This document shows, in pieces, positions 14,373 to 26,677 of a stretch of DNA of 64,000 nucleotides. Where the stretch lies: NCBI GenBank assembly GCA_963678705.1, contig OY783221.1, positions 2,790,001 through 2,854,000 on the forward strand, written 5' to 3'. Position numbers and translations under genes: made by a program. Below the pieces are notes generated by a model, which saw only the letters and a program-made list of their open reading frames with translations, was not told where the DNA came from and made no database searches. Source of the DNA: Panorpa germanica (lineage: Eukaryota; Arthropoda; Insecta; Mecoptera; Panorpidae). The stretch's first letter is position 1. Each line of letters begins with the position of its first letter.

Positions 14373-15189
14373 AAGACCTCCTCTTCCTCTTGTCATTATT
14401 GAATGGCCTATAAGAAATGTTTTGTGTTTAGCGGGCAGCGATGAATCAAGTTTGGGAAACACCGGTACAGATCATGCCTCCCATTATAATTACTAAGTTA
14501 CTATTTCACTGATTTAAGCATATCCCTGTAAGTTTATCTGTGTAAATATTGGATGCCATGTTGTAGTCATTAAATAATTCAACGACGCCGCCATTTTGAA
14601 TATTATTACGTTTGTTGTAGCTCCTATAGCTGTAGGTACGTCTAGCTATGTGATGCAAACAATATGTTGCTTGTATATATGTAATAACAATGTCATAAAT
14701 ACTGTTTAAATAAAGTGGTATGAGTATGAGGAAAGTAAGGAGAACAATTGTGAAAAGACACCATTTGAAAACCGAGAACGAAATACCGAAAGGGTTGATG
14801 CAAAATCAGTTATAAGGGTTGGGGTTGGAGTTAAAATGAAGGGAGGGTAGACAACTGGTTACGAAAGGGTAAAAAAGAGACTGAAAGTACATACACGTAA
14901 ATGAAAACGCGACCGTATCAATGGAATTCATATCATTTAAAAATCTGTATACAACAAAACATTAATATTAGTTTTATTTTTATTAATTGTAGAGACCAAC
15001 TGTTTTGCACGTCTGCGCTCAAGTCAAAATATTGTGGTGACATAGCCTCTGGTTGCGCTGATAGAACTGAAGTGAAAATATTTTAAGCGCGAACATTTAA
15101 ACAAAAATAATAACTCTCATATTTGTTAATGTCAGACTTTTACTATAAGTTGGTTTTAAATATTTTTCTTTTAATTAAAACACAAATTT

Positions 15190-15300
15190 TACGAAGTTTA
15201 ACCAAATTCTGTTACATCGTCATTAACTAAATGTAAATGCATTGAATATCGTTTACTAATATATGAATTAATTTTTATTTATTTATTTATAATTTATTTC
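15190..15300 (+). repeat. Dispersed repeat family G, diverged copy 2
   Basis: Weakly matches the copies at 60-215 and 46050-46200, sharing an AAGTTTAAC core, a TGTTACAT-like block, ATTAACTAAATG and then a T-rich tail. It is older or less constrained than the other two; the match was made by eye. Confidence 0.35.
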
Positions 15301-16170
15301 ATAATTGTTTATGCAAAATATTTTATATAAAAGATCAATTTTACATACTGAAATTACATTTAAAAGTAAAATATTTAATTAACCGTACCTTCAGTTATTT
15401 TGATAGATTGTCAAATTTAACGAATAAAAACAAAACGCATTTCATCAGTGATAATTTTAATGATTTTGAATTAAATGTTGATGATTCTGGTTTAATAGTA
15501 TTGGAAGGGTATTGGAAGTGGAAGGGTTAAAATTTAAAGCACGAGAACAGTGCAAGAGTAAGGGGTGGAGAATGGGGGGAGTAATATATATGCATGTTCG
15601 TATCGTCATAATCTCATTACTGGGGTGAAATGTTATGTAACCGGCCATGCATGATAAATACATAGTAGTTACCTACAGAATAATTTTACAGCGTATGTCT
15701 TGTGTACTGTAAAGAAGAATATTATGCCATCTATTGGATAAGATATAGATTATCACAAACTTCTACAAAAAACTATATTAAGACCTTTATTTTGCAACGA
15801 TGCATCTGTTAAGTTCTGATGAATTTTTAAAGGCCTAAATTTTCTAAATTATTTTTAACACAAAAGTTATACTGTCCTTACTACACAAAGACAGTCCAGT
15901 TCGTTCATGACATAAATTCACATTTAAGATTTATTTTTGCTTATAACCTTTTTATTATAAAAGTTAAAACAAAAAGTTATTTATAGAAGTTGTAGATAAT
16001 ACTATTTTTTCATTGACTGAATTTTTTAAATTTTTATTTAAGGATATTTTAATTGCTAAGATCATTTATCCTATGTTTATATTATTATTATTTATTCATA
16101 AAATTATTATTCGTATCCATTGTTGATGTTTAGAGCAGCAATTTCGTTACTTTTTTTGGATCCTTTATAT

Positions 16171-16253
16171 ATCAATGGGCTTGTGTCCTATGTCTTAATT
16201 TCTATAAAAGTGTACTATATATTGATAAAGTGGGTTACTAGAACCTCAAATGT
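16171..16253 (+). repeat. Dispersed repeat family H, copy 1
   Basis: The core TGTACTATATATTGATAAA followed by an AGAACCTCAAA block recurs at 61597-61677 with the same spacing and orientation. CAATGGGCT lies upstream in both. No termini or coding potential were identified. Confidence 0.6.
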
Positions 16254-19200
16254 TCAATTATTTTTTATTAACTCCTTATATGTTAAGAGATATTAACAAT
16301 TAAAAAAGTCATTTTGTCTCTTTAATTATTAAAGGGATTCAACGTTGTACACATTCCAAGTGCATGTGATATCACAATCCTTGTGTAAGGTTACCAACCT
16401 TACAGCTTATAAATCTCTGCTATATGTATTTATATATCAAAATATCAAATATTACTTACAGCTATTTCAAGAAACAATCAAATTTCAATATTATGTCTGC
16501 GTTGGTAGGGTTAAATAAAATAAAAACTTATTATTCTTTGACTTGACTTGATTATTTGACTACCAACAGCTACAAAACATTACAACAGCACTGACCTACT
16601 CAACAAATAACTGTCGTTAAAATGCATTTCACGTCATACAAATATGGGCGACCATTTCTAGCGCTAAAACTACAATTCAAACTTTTAATTGCTATATCTC
16701 CGTCAACATTTAGATATTTAATAAAATAGACACGCCAATACACATTTATTAACATCAATTTCAATCAACAATTGAAAAATCGACCACTAAAAAATGAGGC
16801 CATTGTTTGCTACATTATTTGATACAACTTTTATAATAAGATAAATCTATATAGAATTTTGATGATTTCAGCGTTGTACAATGACATATGGAACGCCGTT
16901 TATTATATTCCATTAAACTGGTACTACACCCTACAATAAATATTCCATCACAATTTAATCAAATTGGAATATCTCGTAGTCGCTTCATATAAATTATAAT
17001 TTTAAAATTAATTTAAATAATAATTATATTTCATTACAGTAATTACCCACTTCATTAGCTATTGTATAACTTATAGAAAATTGTACGAGTAATTTTCCGC
17101 TGTATGAGAATTTAATTTTCAATAATTTGTATAGGGGAAATTGGTAACATTCAGCATATTCTATATAAGGGTGGTTTAACAGATATAATACTGGTACATA
17201 GAGGCGTCCTGGGTGAATTAGAATAGTATTGGAAGCACGTGTATATATGTATTGTAGAACATAGGGATAAACGGGGCTAATCTGTATATTGTTGCGCGCG
17301 CAATATTCAAATATTCATCCCCCTGATATGACAGGAGGGATGGATAGGAATGATATATTCCGAGCTCGCGATTTGTTTTGTAGAACCTCTACTGGTGCGC
17401 TCTAGATATGCGAGTACATTATATAGTCATAAATATGATTTGATTACTTGTTTTGCCCGTCCGTACGTACCATACATAAGGCTGGTATATAATAGACGAG
17501 TATATAAGGTGGATAAAAATATTACGAACTGGTTGGTATGTGTTCAATTAGATTAGAATTTGTTCGCTCCGGTGTAATTATAAACATCTATTGTATAAAC
17601 TACGTTTCTATTTTAAAAAGAGCTGTGCTTATCTCAAAATGAAGATTAGTTTTTGATTAATTACAGGCGAAAAAGCAGGTGAACTTTAGTCAAATGCATT
17701 TAATAGTGAAAATTTCTGTAAATATTTTACAAACGATAAAAAATTCAATAAAATTCGAAAAATTGACTAACGTGTCATTTTCCAAAGAAAGAGAGACGCG
17801 CAATGAATCTTCTTTGTGTTTTCAGGTTCGATTCCTGATTTTTTTGCTTCTGAAGTTTATTTTCTAGGATTGGTTGTTATCAAAATCAATTTGACTATGT
17901 GCTCCTAATCATAAAACTAATAAGGCAGTTGTATAGTGAACACTTATGATAAAATGTCTCTGTTATGGGCTACAAATGACGAAACAACTTCACCTTTCAG
18001 ATCCGACGAAAATGTTACTTCGTGTGTAATCAGAAATAGACTGACATAAAATCAAATAAAATTTAAAAAATATACAAAAGTGTTGTTTTTTTTAAACTTT
18101 ACTATTGACAAAGGTGGAAACCAGTGGCGTACGAAGATTAATGGGGGACTGAGGCGGTTTTTGCTCACAGAAAATTAATAATAACTGCATCGTTTTTGGC
18201 AGCTTCTTTATATCCCACGAGAATCTATTTTATCTACTCATAATTGTTTTTAGGTATAGCTGTTTTGCGTATAGCATTTGATACATCCGATGTGGTCGAT
18301 ATTTCTAGTGAACGCTTACCACAATTCAGAATTCAGCTCCAAGTAATTTACATTTTAAAATCAAGATAATTTCCAGATTATCTACAGGTTTATTTTGTAT
18401 ACATAAGTTTGCATTGAATATTATTTAAATTAAAAATAATTACATAAAAATGTAAATAAAAGATATAAATGAAATAATGACTTATTTCTCTAAATTAGCA
18501 GCCTACGGACTCTACCAGTATACAATGTGTATTGAATATAAGGCAAAACCAAACAATAATAAAGCGACAGTAGCGCTACAGACACACCCAGCCAATTAAA
18601 TTATTTAACTTACAACATTGAGCGCTATACAAACATAACCCATTTATTATATATATAATTAAATTTGAAATACTCGTACAAACGAATGAAATGATACACC
18701 ATTGATACATAAATTGATATCATCTGTTGACTCTGTTATGTAATTTAATATATTATTTATATTACGTCACAATTTACATTTACATTATGTTTATTACATT
18801 AAAATACATAAATGGAAGTAATTTGTATGCTATTGGAGTCAATATGCATTGTTTGGTTTGAGTTGAAACGTCATCAATAATACGCTTGTATGCATGTGTG
18901 TGTAAATTACAATAAAATGAAACGTTAATTATGTTATTATTTATATCAACATTTGTTGTATACGTAAAGTAATTTGCATAAAGGATTGCCCGGTTCTGTC
19001 CGGTCCGCTCCGGTGCGGTACACTACGAACGGTCACCAGCGGCAAAGGAACATGTGACAAAATTGTATTAAAAAAAAACCTACATAACATTTTGTTGTCT
19101 TTACAAACAATACACACAGTTACGTGTATTTAACGTTTATTTAACATAAAAGTATTCGCTCTTTGTATTCATTTTTTAATGTTATATATACCCGCAAAAT

Positions 19201-20916
19201 CAAAACAGGTTTTTTTTTCTTAAATTTTCAGGTTTGATTTTTTCTTAAATTTATTTATAATAATGTAGAACATATTTAGTTTATTTTGTGAAAATTTAAA
19301 GTCGATTAGAGTAAAACTGTCGGAGATATAGAGTTTTAAGTCTTTACCTCTGGTCTGGTTTCTACTAGGCTGATTCTTTTGAAATTTTGCACACTCTTTC
19401 TTTACATAAATGCCGAGGTAGCGCTGTCGATTTTTTTTTTAATTTTAAAGTTATTTAAAATAATAAAGATTCTCATTTTTTTAATGAAAAACGGATATTT
19501 TCACTTCTAAGTGCTGTGAAAAATTAATTTAAAAAAAACTGGACAGGGTTACTTGCAGAAACTTATCAACTAATGAAATCATTTTGGTTTTTTAATTTCA
19601 AATAATCCTGTGATGAGTTATGAGGGACACTGCAATGAGACTTTTTTTTGTGACGTCTGCGGAGACTCGCTGCCATTAACTCATTTCTTGATATTTATTT
19701 ATGAAAATTTCTCAAAGTATTCTTTAAATGTCATTTTATAAACATTTTGCTAACTGTGACTAAGCACATTAGAATTTGATGTTGATGAACACTAAAATAA
19801 AACCTCCATTTTAGTAAATTTAATTTAAATATAAGCCAACATTTCTCTGAAAGACATGTATATATTTCTATATTTTATATATATAATGTATAATATGTAT
19901 CTATATAAATAAATTCCAGTATTTACATAATATTGTACATCAGATAAATTTAAACGAGCCACAGGAATTGATGAATATTTCCTTTGAACTTGTAACTGAA
20001 TGCTAAGCGCTTATTATCGGCTTACTTTTACCACCCTTAGTATCCACCCCGGTACCCACAACCCTGTAAATATCTAACCCGATATTCATCCCACCCCTCT
20101 ACTCACCCAGACCACGTGACTTTAACGCGACACGCGTGGATAAGCCAACGAATTCGACGCCTGACAAAATAACGCTTATATTTGGCTAAGTTTATATGTA
20201 TGTATATATGAGTATAAATATTATAGCAATGAATTTATTACGTTTGTTGAAAGTTAATGTAAAAACAGATTTCAGGAGTGTCTAATCCCGATTTCAATTC
20301 TTTCATTCATCGAATTGGTATTCTCTAAATCGATTTTATCCATTGACAATTGTACTTTTTGTATTGATATTTTTGCTATCGTTCGCCTAACTAATTGTAC
20401 TACACACTATTAATTGCAACCAGTGGCGAATTATTAAAGAAATATTCCCGTGTTCCCTCTCCACAACGCACATATCTGCTCAATATAACTACTATGGAAT
20501 ATGGGATAAATCTCCTAACGCGTGAGACAGAAGATACTCAGAGCCGTACGAGACCGAATATTACCGGGGATTGCTGAAATAACATGACATAAGCCGGCGG
20601 ATTGATTTATTATTTAAAAAATAAAATTATTAATAAGTAAATGTCGTTTTATTGCAACTTTAAGTCATAATTCTCTATAAGGTAGCAAAGTGCACCAGTT
20701 CTCGTAGCTAGCAGACGTCGTTGATTGCAACATGTGTAATTTCAAGCCGGTATAGTTAATATATATCTTTGAATCCATGGCGTAATTGGGCTTGTAGTGA
20801 TGTTTGCTTGAAGTCAGTACATTTCGGGTTTTAAATGGGTGTGCGTGAAGATCTTGCCAGAAGGGGTTCTTAGAGTAAGTCTGTTTCTCATCTTGAATAC
20901 GAAAAATAACAGAAAA

Positions 20917-20962
20917 TTATCAACGAAACTAGATAAAGATGATAAAGATCTGGGATTTATCG
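20917..20962 (+). promoter_or_regulatory. GATA-factor binding site cluster
   Basis: Three WGATAA sites (TTATCA at 20917, AGATAA at 20931, TGATAA at 20940) and a TTTATCG (20956) occur in 46 bp. AT-rich DNA yields single GATA sites often, but four this close are less expected. If the host gene is the FOG/u-shaped gene, whose product is a GATA cofactor, an intronic GATA-driven enhancer would be plausible. Function is inferred, not shown. Confidence 0.3.
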
Positions 20963-23350
20963 CCAGTCGATGTTTTTAGGTTATTTCATACACTATTTTG
21001 GCTACACTATATCAGAGAAGTAATATACATACATAAAATCAATCCTTACAACTTCACTGATCTCAGAATATCGTTCTATGTATATTAAACGTATTTGTAC
21101 ATCTTTTATATAATAAAGTACACATGAACGTGCACCCACTAGCAGAGTTCACCAGTTAGAGTTCACGTTAAACGAATCGTTATTAATTATGAGGATTAGG
21201 TGCGTAACGTTACACTCATACAACATTCAAAACTACCCTTATTTTGAAATAATACACCCGTTACATACATACCACCCCCTAGCACCTCCACCATCACCCT
21301 CCACTGCGGATAAGTGTCACGTATACAATATTATATATGAAACAATATAAGATCAATTAGGGAATTATAATCACCGTCTAGTTGTTCTTTACGTGGAGTT
21401 TTGTTGCGTTAGAATTTAGGGTGGTTTTTACCGACAATAGAGGGTTAAATATAATACTGTAATATTATAGTCGGTGTTTGTCATTTGTAATTAAGATGAA
21501 CAAGGTTCAAAGATATTTACATATTTAATTTAATATTTTGCAAAGTAGAATATCAATTTCGCACAGGGACTAAAAACGCTTTTCAAATTATTCTATTTTT
21601 CGAAATTTTGACATGAGCCGTTATTTATAAAAACTGGACTGGATAGAGTGAAGTTTGATTTTAGAAATTATGCTGGATAAAATTCTAGACATCATGAAAT
21701 TTAATGAATATTAAAATGGTGCTTTTATTTGAAGCAATCAAAACTTATATTTTTATTTTAATTATCTCCAGCTAATAAATTAAACCTATCTAGGGGTTGT
21801 TTGATTGGGGACGTGGAGTATATTTTCGAAACGCCCATTTTTCTAATAATTTTCGCAATTAACCATCACCTATTTAATGAAGATTGCAACTTGTGCTTTG
21901 AAATGTGATTTTTAAGGGGTTATAACCAAAAAAAGGGTGAGGGGGGACACGGACAAGATATCCAAGGGGTTTTATGAGATTGGCTTCGGCCTGTAATATT
22001 GCTGAGGGATTTTAGACAAGCAATGACACCCAAAACACCCCTTTTTCTGCTTATGAATGAACTGGTTAAAGGAAATAACCATCCCGCTCTTTATATCGTT
22101 TTGCCGCTACCCCAACTACCCTTAGGGGTGGTTTGTTTAGGGCTAGATATTGCCGTTGATGTTTATTTTGTCTGTTATATGAAATTCTATGAAAATGATC
22201 ATCTTTTGTTGTCTATTGTTGTTTAACGGATATATTTTTATTTCATACAAATGATAATATTTTTATTAAATGGTTTTCGGAAAAGGGTAAATCTCTATTA
22301 CTAAGGGATGAAACGTATTGACAGTTCATTTTTGTCGTGATTTTAAAATTAGAGCTTGACAAGGACAGTTCTTCATTAATTCTAAGACTGTCAACTGCTT
22401 TTAGAACTAGAATCCAAAATTTTGATTTTCTTGTATCGTAAGAAAATTACATGTGTAAAAAAAATCAAAAGAGTGAGCTTAATAAATGACAGTATTTTGA
22501 TTTATTTCGAAACGAATGTAACTTCAACTAAACTATAAATATTGTTGATTATATAAATATATTATTTAATATATTTATTGCTCGTATATTAAGAGTAGAC
22601 CATCAAGTTCAAGATTCACTCACCAGGTGGTGCCTGTTAATGACATAAATTGTCTTATTAGTACGATACTAATTTTTTGATGTTCATAACAAGTTATAAT
22701 CATTCTGGTTTGTGAATTATTGATAGGTAGCTTGAATCCTGTCCAGTTTTATTTGTATCTTGTCTTTGGAACATTAGTGGGTACTGAAGTCTCCAGGGAG
22801 GCTGTCAGCGCGAGTAAATCTCCACAGGGGTCCTTACCGTGGAGCCCCTTTGCAGTAGTGCACCGCATGTCATTCAGAACAGATATTACTGTAGGAGAAT
22901 CATAAAGACTGGGTACATGGATGGCTTTAAAATAATATGATAGGAACTATTATACATCTAACTTTGCATATTGGTTTTTGATGGTAAATATTTGGTGGTA
23001 ATCAACCAATTTGGGTCAATCAATATGATAATGTACCCGCTGAACACAATATATTTAAAAGTTACTTGTTACGTAAACGTTTTTACCTAATATACAATGT
23101 TTTGTGACATATACTATTGCTTTTAAACTTCTCAAGAACATCTTTTTAATGATAACAAACTATGTAACGGTTAAAGACCGTTATAAAGCTATAAAGCCCA
23201 TCCCGACAGGCCTATTTTCAGTTTATACCTAGTATAAATTTTATAGCAGGTTTATTTGTAAGGTGGTTAATGATTAGCTATAAAATAATAAAATAAAAAC
23301 CTTTTAGATTAAATATTACTACGTTTTGCTTAAATGAAGCATAACGTGAG
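20963..23350. other. AT-rich intron, no gene
   Basis: No coding signal recognised. Open frames at 21999-22226 and 22720-22905 lack domain features, lie in slightly GC-richer DNA and have no convincing exon boundaries. Confidence 0.55.
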
Positions 23351-23569
23351 TATAGTCCAAATCACGAGAGTTCGGCGGCGACTTATACTTAAAAGAGGTT
23401 ATAAGAGCGGTATAAATCTATAATGCGATAATGAATTTTATGCTATTCGTTTCTATATACATTATTGAAAAATAAGTGAGTCAGTGCTTTTTAGTTATAT
23501 CCGCATTTTATACCACACATCCATTGTTTAAGTATGAGTCGCCGCCGAACTCTCGTAATTTGAACTATA
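23351..23569 (+). mobile_element. TA-inserting MITE family A, copy 2
   Basis: A full-length copy (219 bp) in the same orientation as 13901-14118, flanked by TA. Its terminal inverted repeats pair better than in copy 1, notably GTTCGGCGGCGACT against AGTCGCCGCCGAAC, so it is likely younger or nearer the consensus. Confidence 0.85.
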
Positions 23570-25032
23570 TAAGATAAAACATCCATGTTTTGTATTTCGT
23601 TGGTGTAATAATTTTATTGTATAACTTCAATAAAGTTTTCTGTGTTTTAATGAAGTGGTAAAATTGGAACCAAAATAGCCTTATGTAATATAAAGATATT
23701 TTCTTTGTTTTGTTCTTTGTGAATCAAATCCCTTGCAAATAATATGATAGATATTACGTTGACTATCCATATATGTCTCGCACTAGAAAAAATAATCATA
23801 AAATAAAACAATGAAACAAAGTTATTAATTGTATAATAATAACAATGATGTATGTTAAAAAGTAATTTGCATAAAACCAATATGGTAAATGGTCCCATTC
23901 TTATTCGCCATTTATAGAACGCGGAAGGTCTTTTCATAACATGCTATTACCGCTTAATTATGTTTGTAATAATTGTGTTATTAGTTGTATTTTCTATTAA
24001 TAATACGTAATAGAATATCATGAAAGGCACCGGTTTGTCTACCGTACAACTGCGTATGGGGAATCCGTGCCAAGGTATAAAAAAACTGGAACAAAGCATT
24101 ACATGCATATAACATGACAAGTTCACATATGCTTTGATTTAGCATAGATGACAGTTTTTTGCGAAATTAACTCAACAAAATCGTAAATAACAAATTAATT
24201 AAGTGCTCAAAAATCAACTGACTTGCAACTCACTAGCATACTCAAAAGAGGTATGCTTATTTCTAGCACGTGCTTTCAGTTTCCACGTTTTATTCAATAA
24301 AACCAATACGTTTGATGCAACCAGTGCAATTCTAGTCAAATCAGAAACCTGATAGAATTATTTCAATGGACTGTAGAAAAATCATTTAATAATTTTTATG
24401 TTAAGAATTAAAAATAAACAAAAATAATTTATTATTATAGTTTTATATAAAATCCCTTTGTAACAATATTACAAACAATATTTGATTTAATATTTTGATA
24501 AAGTAAGAAACCAAAAGGTTATAACTTTCGTATGAGTTATATTTCCACCGCCCACAGTTTCCGCTTAAAAACAACATTGAAGACAGTCTCCACCAGAACT
24601 GCAAAGTCCATTTGACAACCAGAGTTACTGAAAGGATGCTTCACATACTGTGGTTTAAGATACTCATTGATGATTATACTAAGTGTGTGCATTTTTCATA
24701 AATATGTACTAAATTAAATCTGTAGTAATTTATGCAGAGATAAAAACTGAAATACAGAAACGTTGTTAACCAAATTTTGTTACAAGTGTAAAACTAGAAA
24801 GAACAGAAAATTAGTCAAAGCAATCGAAAGGTGTAAAAGAAATTAAGGCAATGAACAGAAGAGAGTAAAGCAGAAGGATAATGGATAGAGACAGTAATTG
24901 AGAGAATTGTTTTAGTCTCTTTTTGTTCACTTTTAATTTGTTATTTTTCATTTGATGCTTTACTTCTTGTTGTTTTAAGAAATAAATAAACTATAGAAGT
25001 GTTATACATACAACAAAATATTTAAATTTTAC
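23570..25032. other. AT-rich intron, nothing specific seen
   Basis: A 96-codon minus-strand frame (23647-23937) is hydrophobic and unlike any family I recognise; its composition matches the surrounding non-coding DNA. No repeats with partners were found. Confidence 0.5.
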
Positions 25033-25210
25033 ACAGTAAACATTTTGGAGTCACTTTTTCATCATATTGGAGATGCGTATGATTTTTTTTGTCATGAAAC
25101 AGTTCATTTATAGTTTAGTTTCTCACAGACTTTCATATGAAATGTCTTTTTTATCGGTTACAAATAGCGAAACCACTCCACCTGTCGGAATACAAATGAA
25201 GATAAAGTTA
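25033..25210 (+). mobile_element. TA-inserting MITE family B, truncated copy
   Basis: Matches the 26460-26677 element in inverse orientation from the terminal motif CAGTAAACATTTTGGAGTCA through CACCTGTCGGAATACAAATG, then diverges, so one end is missing. Like the 38696 copy it keeps about 35 bp of interior (near 25125-25160) that the complete copy lacks. Confidence 0.75.
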
Positions 25211-26459
25211 TATACCAAACAGAACACTTTACTTTACAATTTACAGGACAATTGTTCACTGGGTATTATGTGTAGAAATTTATGTTTTGCTTTTATAGGT
25301 TTAGGAGTTATTCATTACTAATATCTTGTGATATTATTTAATATTAATTTAGAGTAAATTAACTCTTCTAGTTGTAAATGCTACATAATTTGAGGTTAGT
25401 AGTTGTATATTTTGCGAATGTGTGAGATCAATCCTTTCAGATATGATGTATAATAACATGTAAGCCATGTGAATGTATCTGTTTATTTATGAGAGACATA
25501 ATATGGCAACAATAAGCGCAGCGGTCTGCGATATCTGATCTTTATTATTATTTATACATTGGCGATATCAAAATATCAATATTAATAAAATGTTTAACGG
25601 ACAACTATAAAGACAAAACTATAGTAGTTTGCGTATAAGTTTTTGGTACAGATAGATTGAACAAATTTTGTTAAAAATATTTTGTTTTATGGGATTTTTC
25701 TTTCTTATTTAACATCGTATATTTATTATAAATAAATCAGCGATGAGCCATCAGTTTATTTAATGATTTGTGTATGATAAATGTAATCTGGTGTTCTGAG
25801 TTATGCCGTCGCGAATTACTCCGGTCGGTACCGGGAAAAGTGTTTTTTGCATCTGGCCAGTAAGTAAGCAACAAATCCGCAAGCCCGTAACTTATAAGGT
25901 CGTGACTAATTCGTTTATTTTAATAATGATTATGCAGTATGTAATTTATAATTTAAACTATATAATATAAACGTTATCGGAATGTACTGGGTACTGAGCA
26001 CTGAGGCTGACTCAATATAACAAAGTTGTTAATACTTGTTTAAATTATAATCGGTAAAATAGTAATTTAGTTGAGTCAAATATTATTATAAAAATCTTTT
26101 TATAGAATGTTAGGGATGTTGTCTTTATTTAACGTATTTATGTATTATGTGAAAGAAAGAGACAGTATACTTTGTAATCAAGTTTTGTGTTTAATGTCTT
26201 TTTAATGCACTTATTCTAACATATAGCATAAATGCAAAATTTTACGTTACGAAATCTTCTGATTATTTGTAGATTTTTACATGCAGGTGGGGCTTATTAT
26301 TACTTATGTATTAGTAACATAACAATTTTACTAAAATAACATTATGTACAAGAACATTTACATTTGTTACAGCGTCTTACAGAGAAAATTAGAGGTCCGA
26401 AGCAACAGACTTAAATTGTTGTCAAGTTTAATTCAAAATATAATAATAATCATAAACTA

Positions 26460-26677
26460 CCCAGTAAACAATTTGGTGAAGTGCCCTATTTAGTGACGTT
26501 TCTATCACTATTTCACTTCAATTATAGTTCGCATCAACTTTATCTTCATTTGTATTCCGACAGGTGGAGTAATTTCGCCATTTGTAGAAACTGAACTATA
26601 AATGAACTCTTTTATGACAAAAAAATCATGACGCATCTTCAATATGATGTCAAAGTGACTTCAAAATGTTTTCTGGG
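26460..26677 (-). mobile_element. TA-inserting MITE family B, complete copy
   Basis: A 218-bp element beginning CCCAGTAAACAATTTGG and ending CAAAATGTTTTCTGGG; the ends pair as about 24-bp imperfect inverted repeats. TA flanks both sides (26458-26459 and 26678-26679), fitting a Tc1/mariner-type insertion. There is no transposase. Truncated relatives are at 25033-25210 and 38696-38884, and 17950-18020 may be a much older one. Confidence 0.8.

Larger units (their letters stand above)
14373..20400. other. AT-rich intron with minor repeats
   Basis: No gene recognised. It includes a purine-rich strand (14720-14890), repeat copies at 15190-15300 and 16171-16253, a 12-bp palindrome TTGCGCGCGCAA near 17291, a CAGTGGCG transposon-end-like motif at 18122, and GC-richer single-copy patches at 18985-19045 and 20035-20160 that could be regulatory. 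A GGTTCGATTCC at 17824 resembles a polymerase III B box, without a tRNA around it. Confidence 0.55.

Noticed and set aside
17824-17834. GGTTCGATTCC, a polymerase III B-box-like word followed by a T run
   Set aside because: No A box at the right distance and no cloverleaf; not a tRNA.
17950-18020. Possible very old family B MITE copy
   Set aside because: Only scattered similarity (ACAAATGACGAAACAAC, CACCT) without termini; too weak to list.
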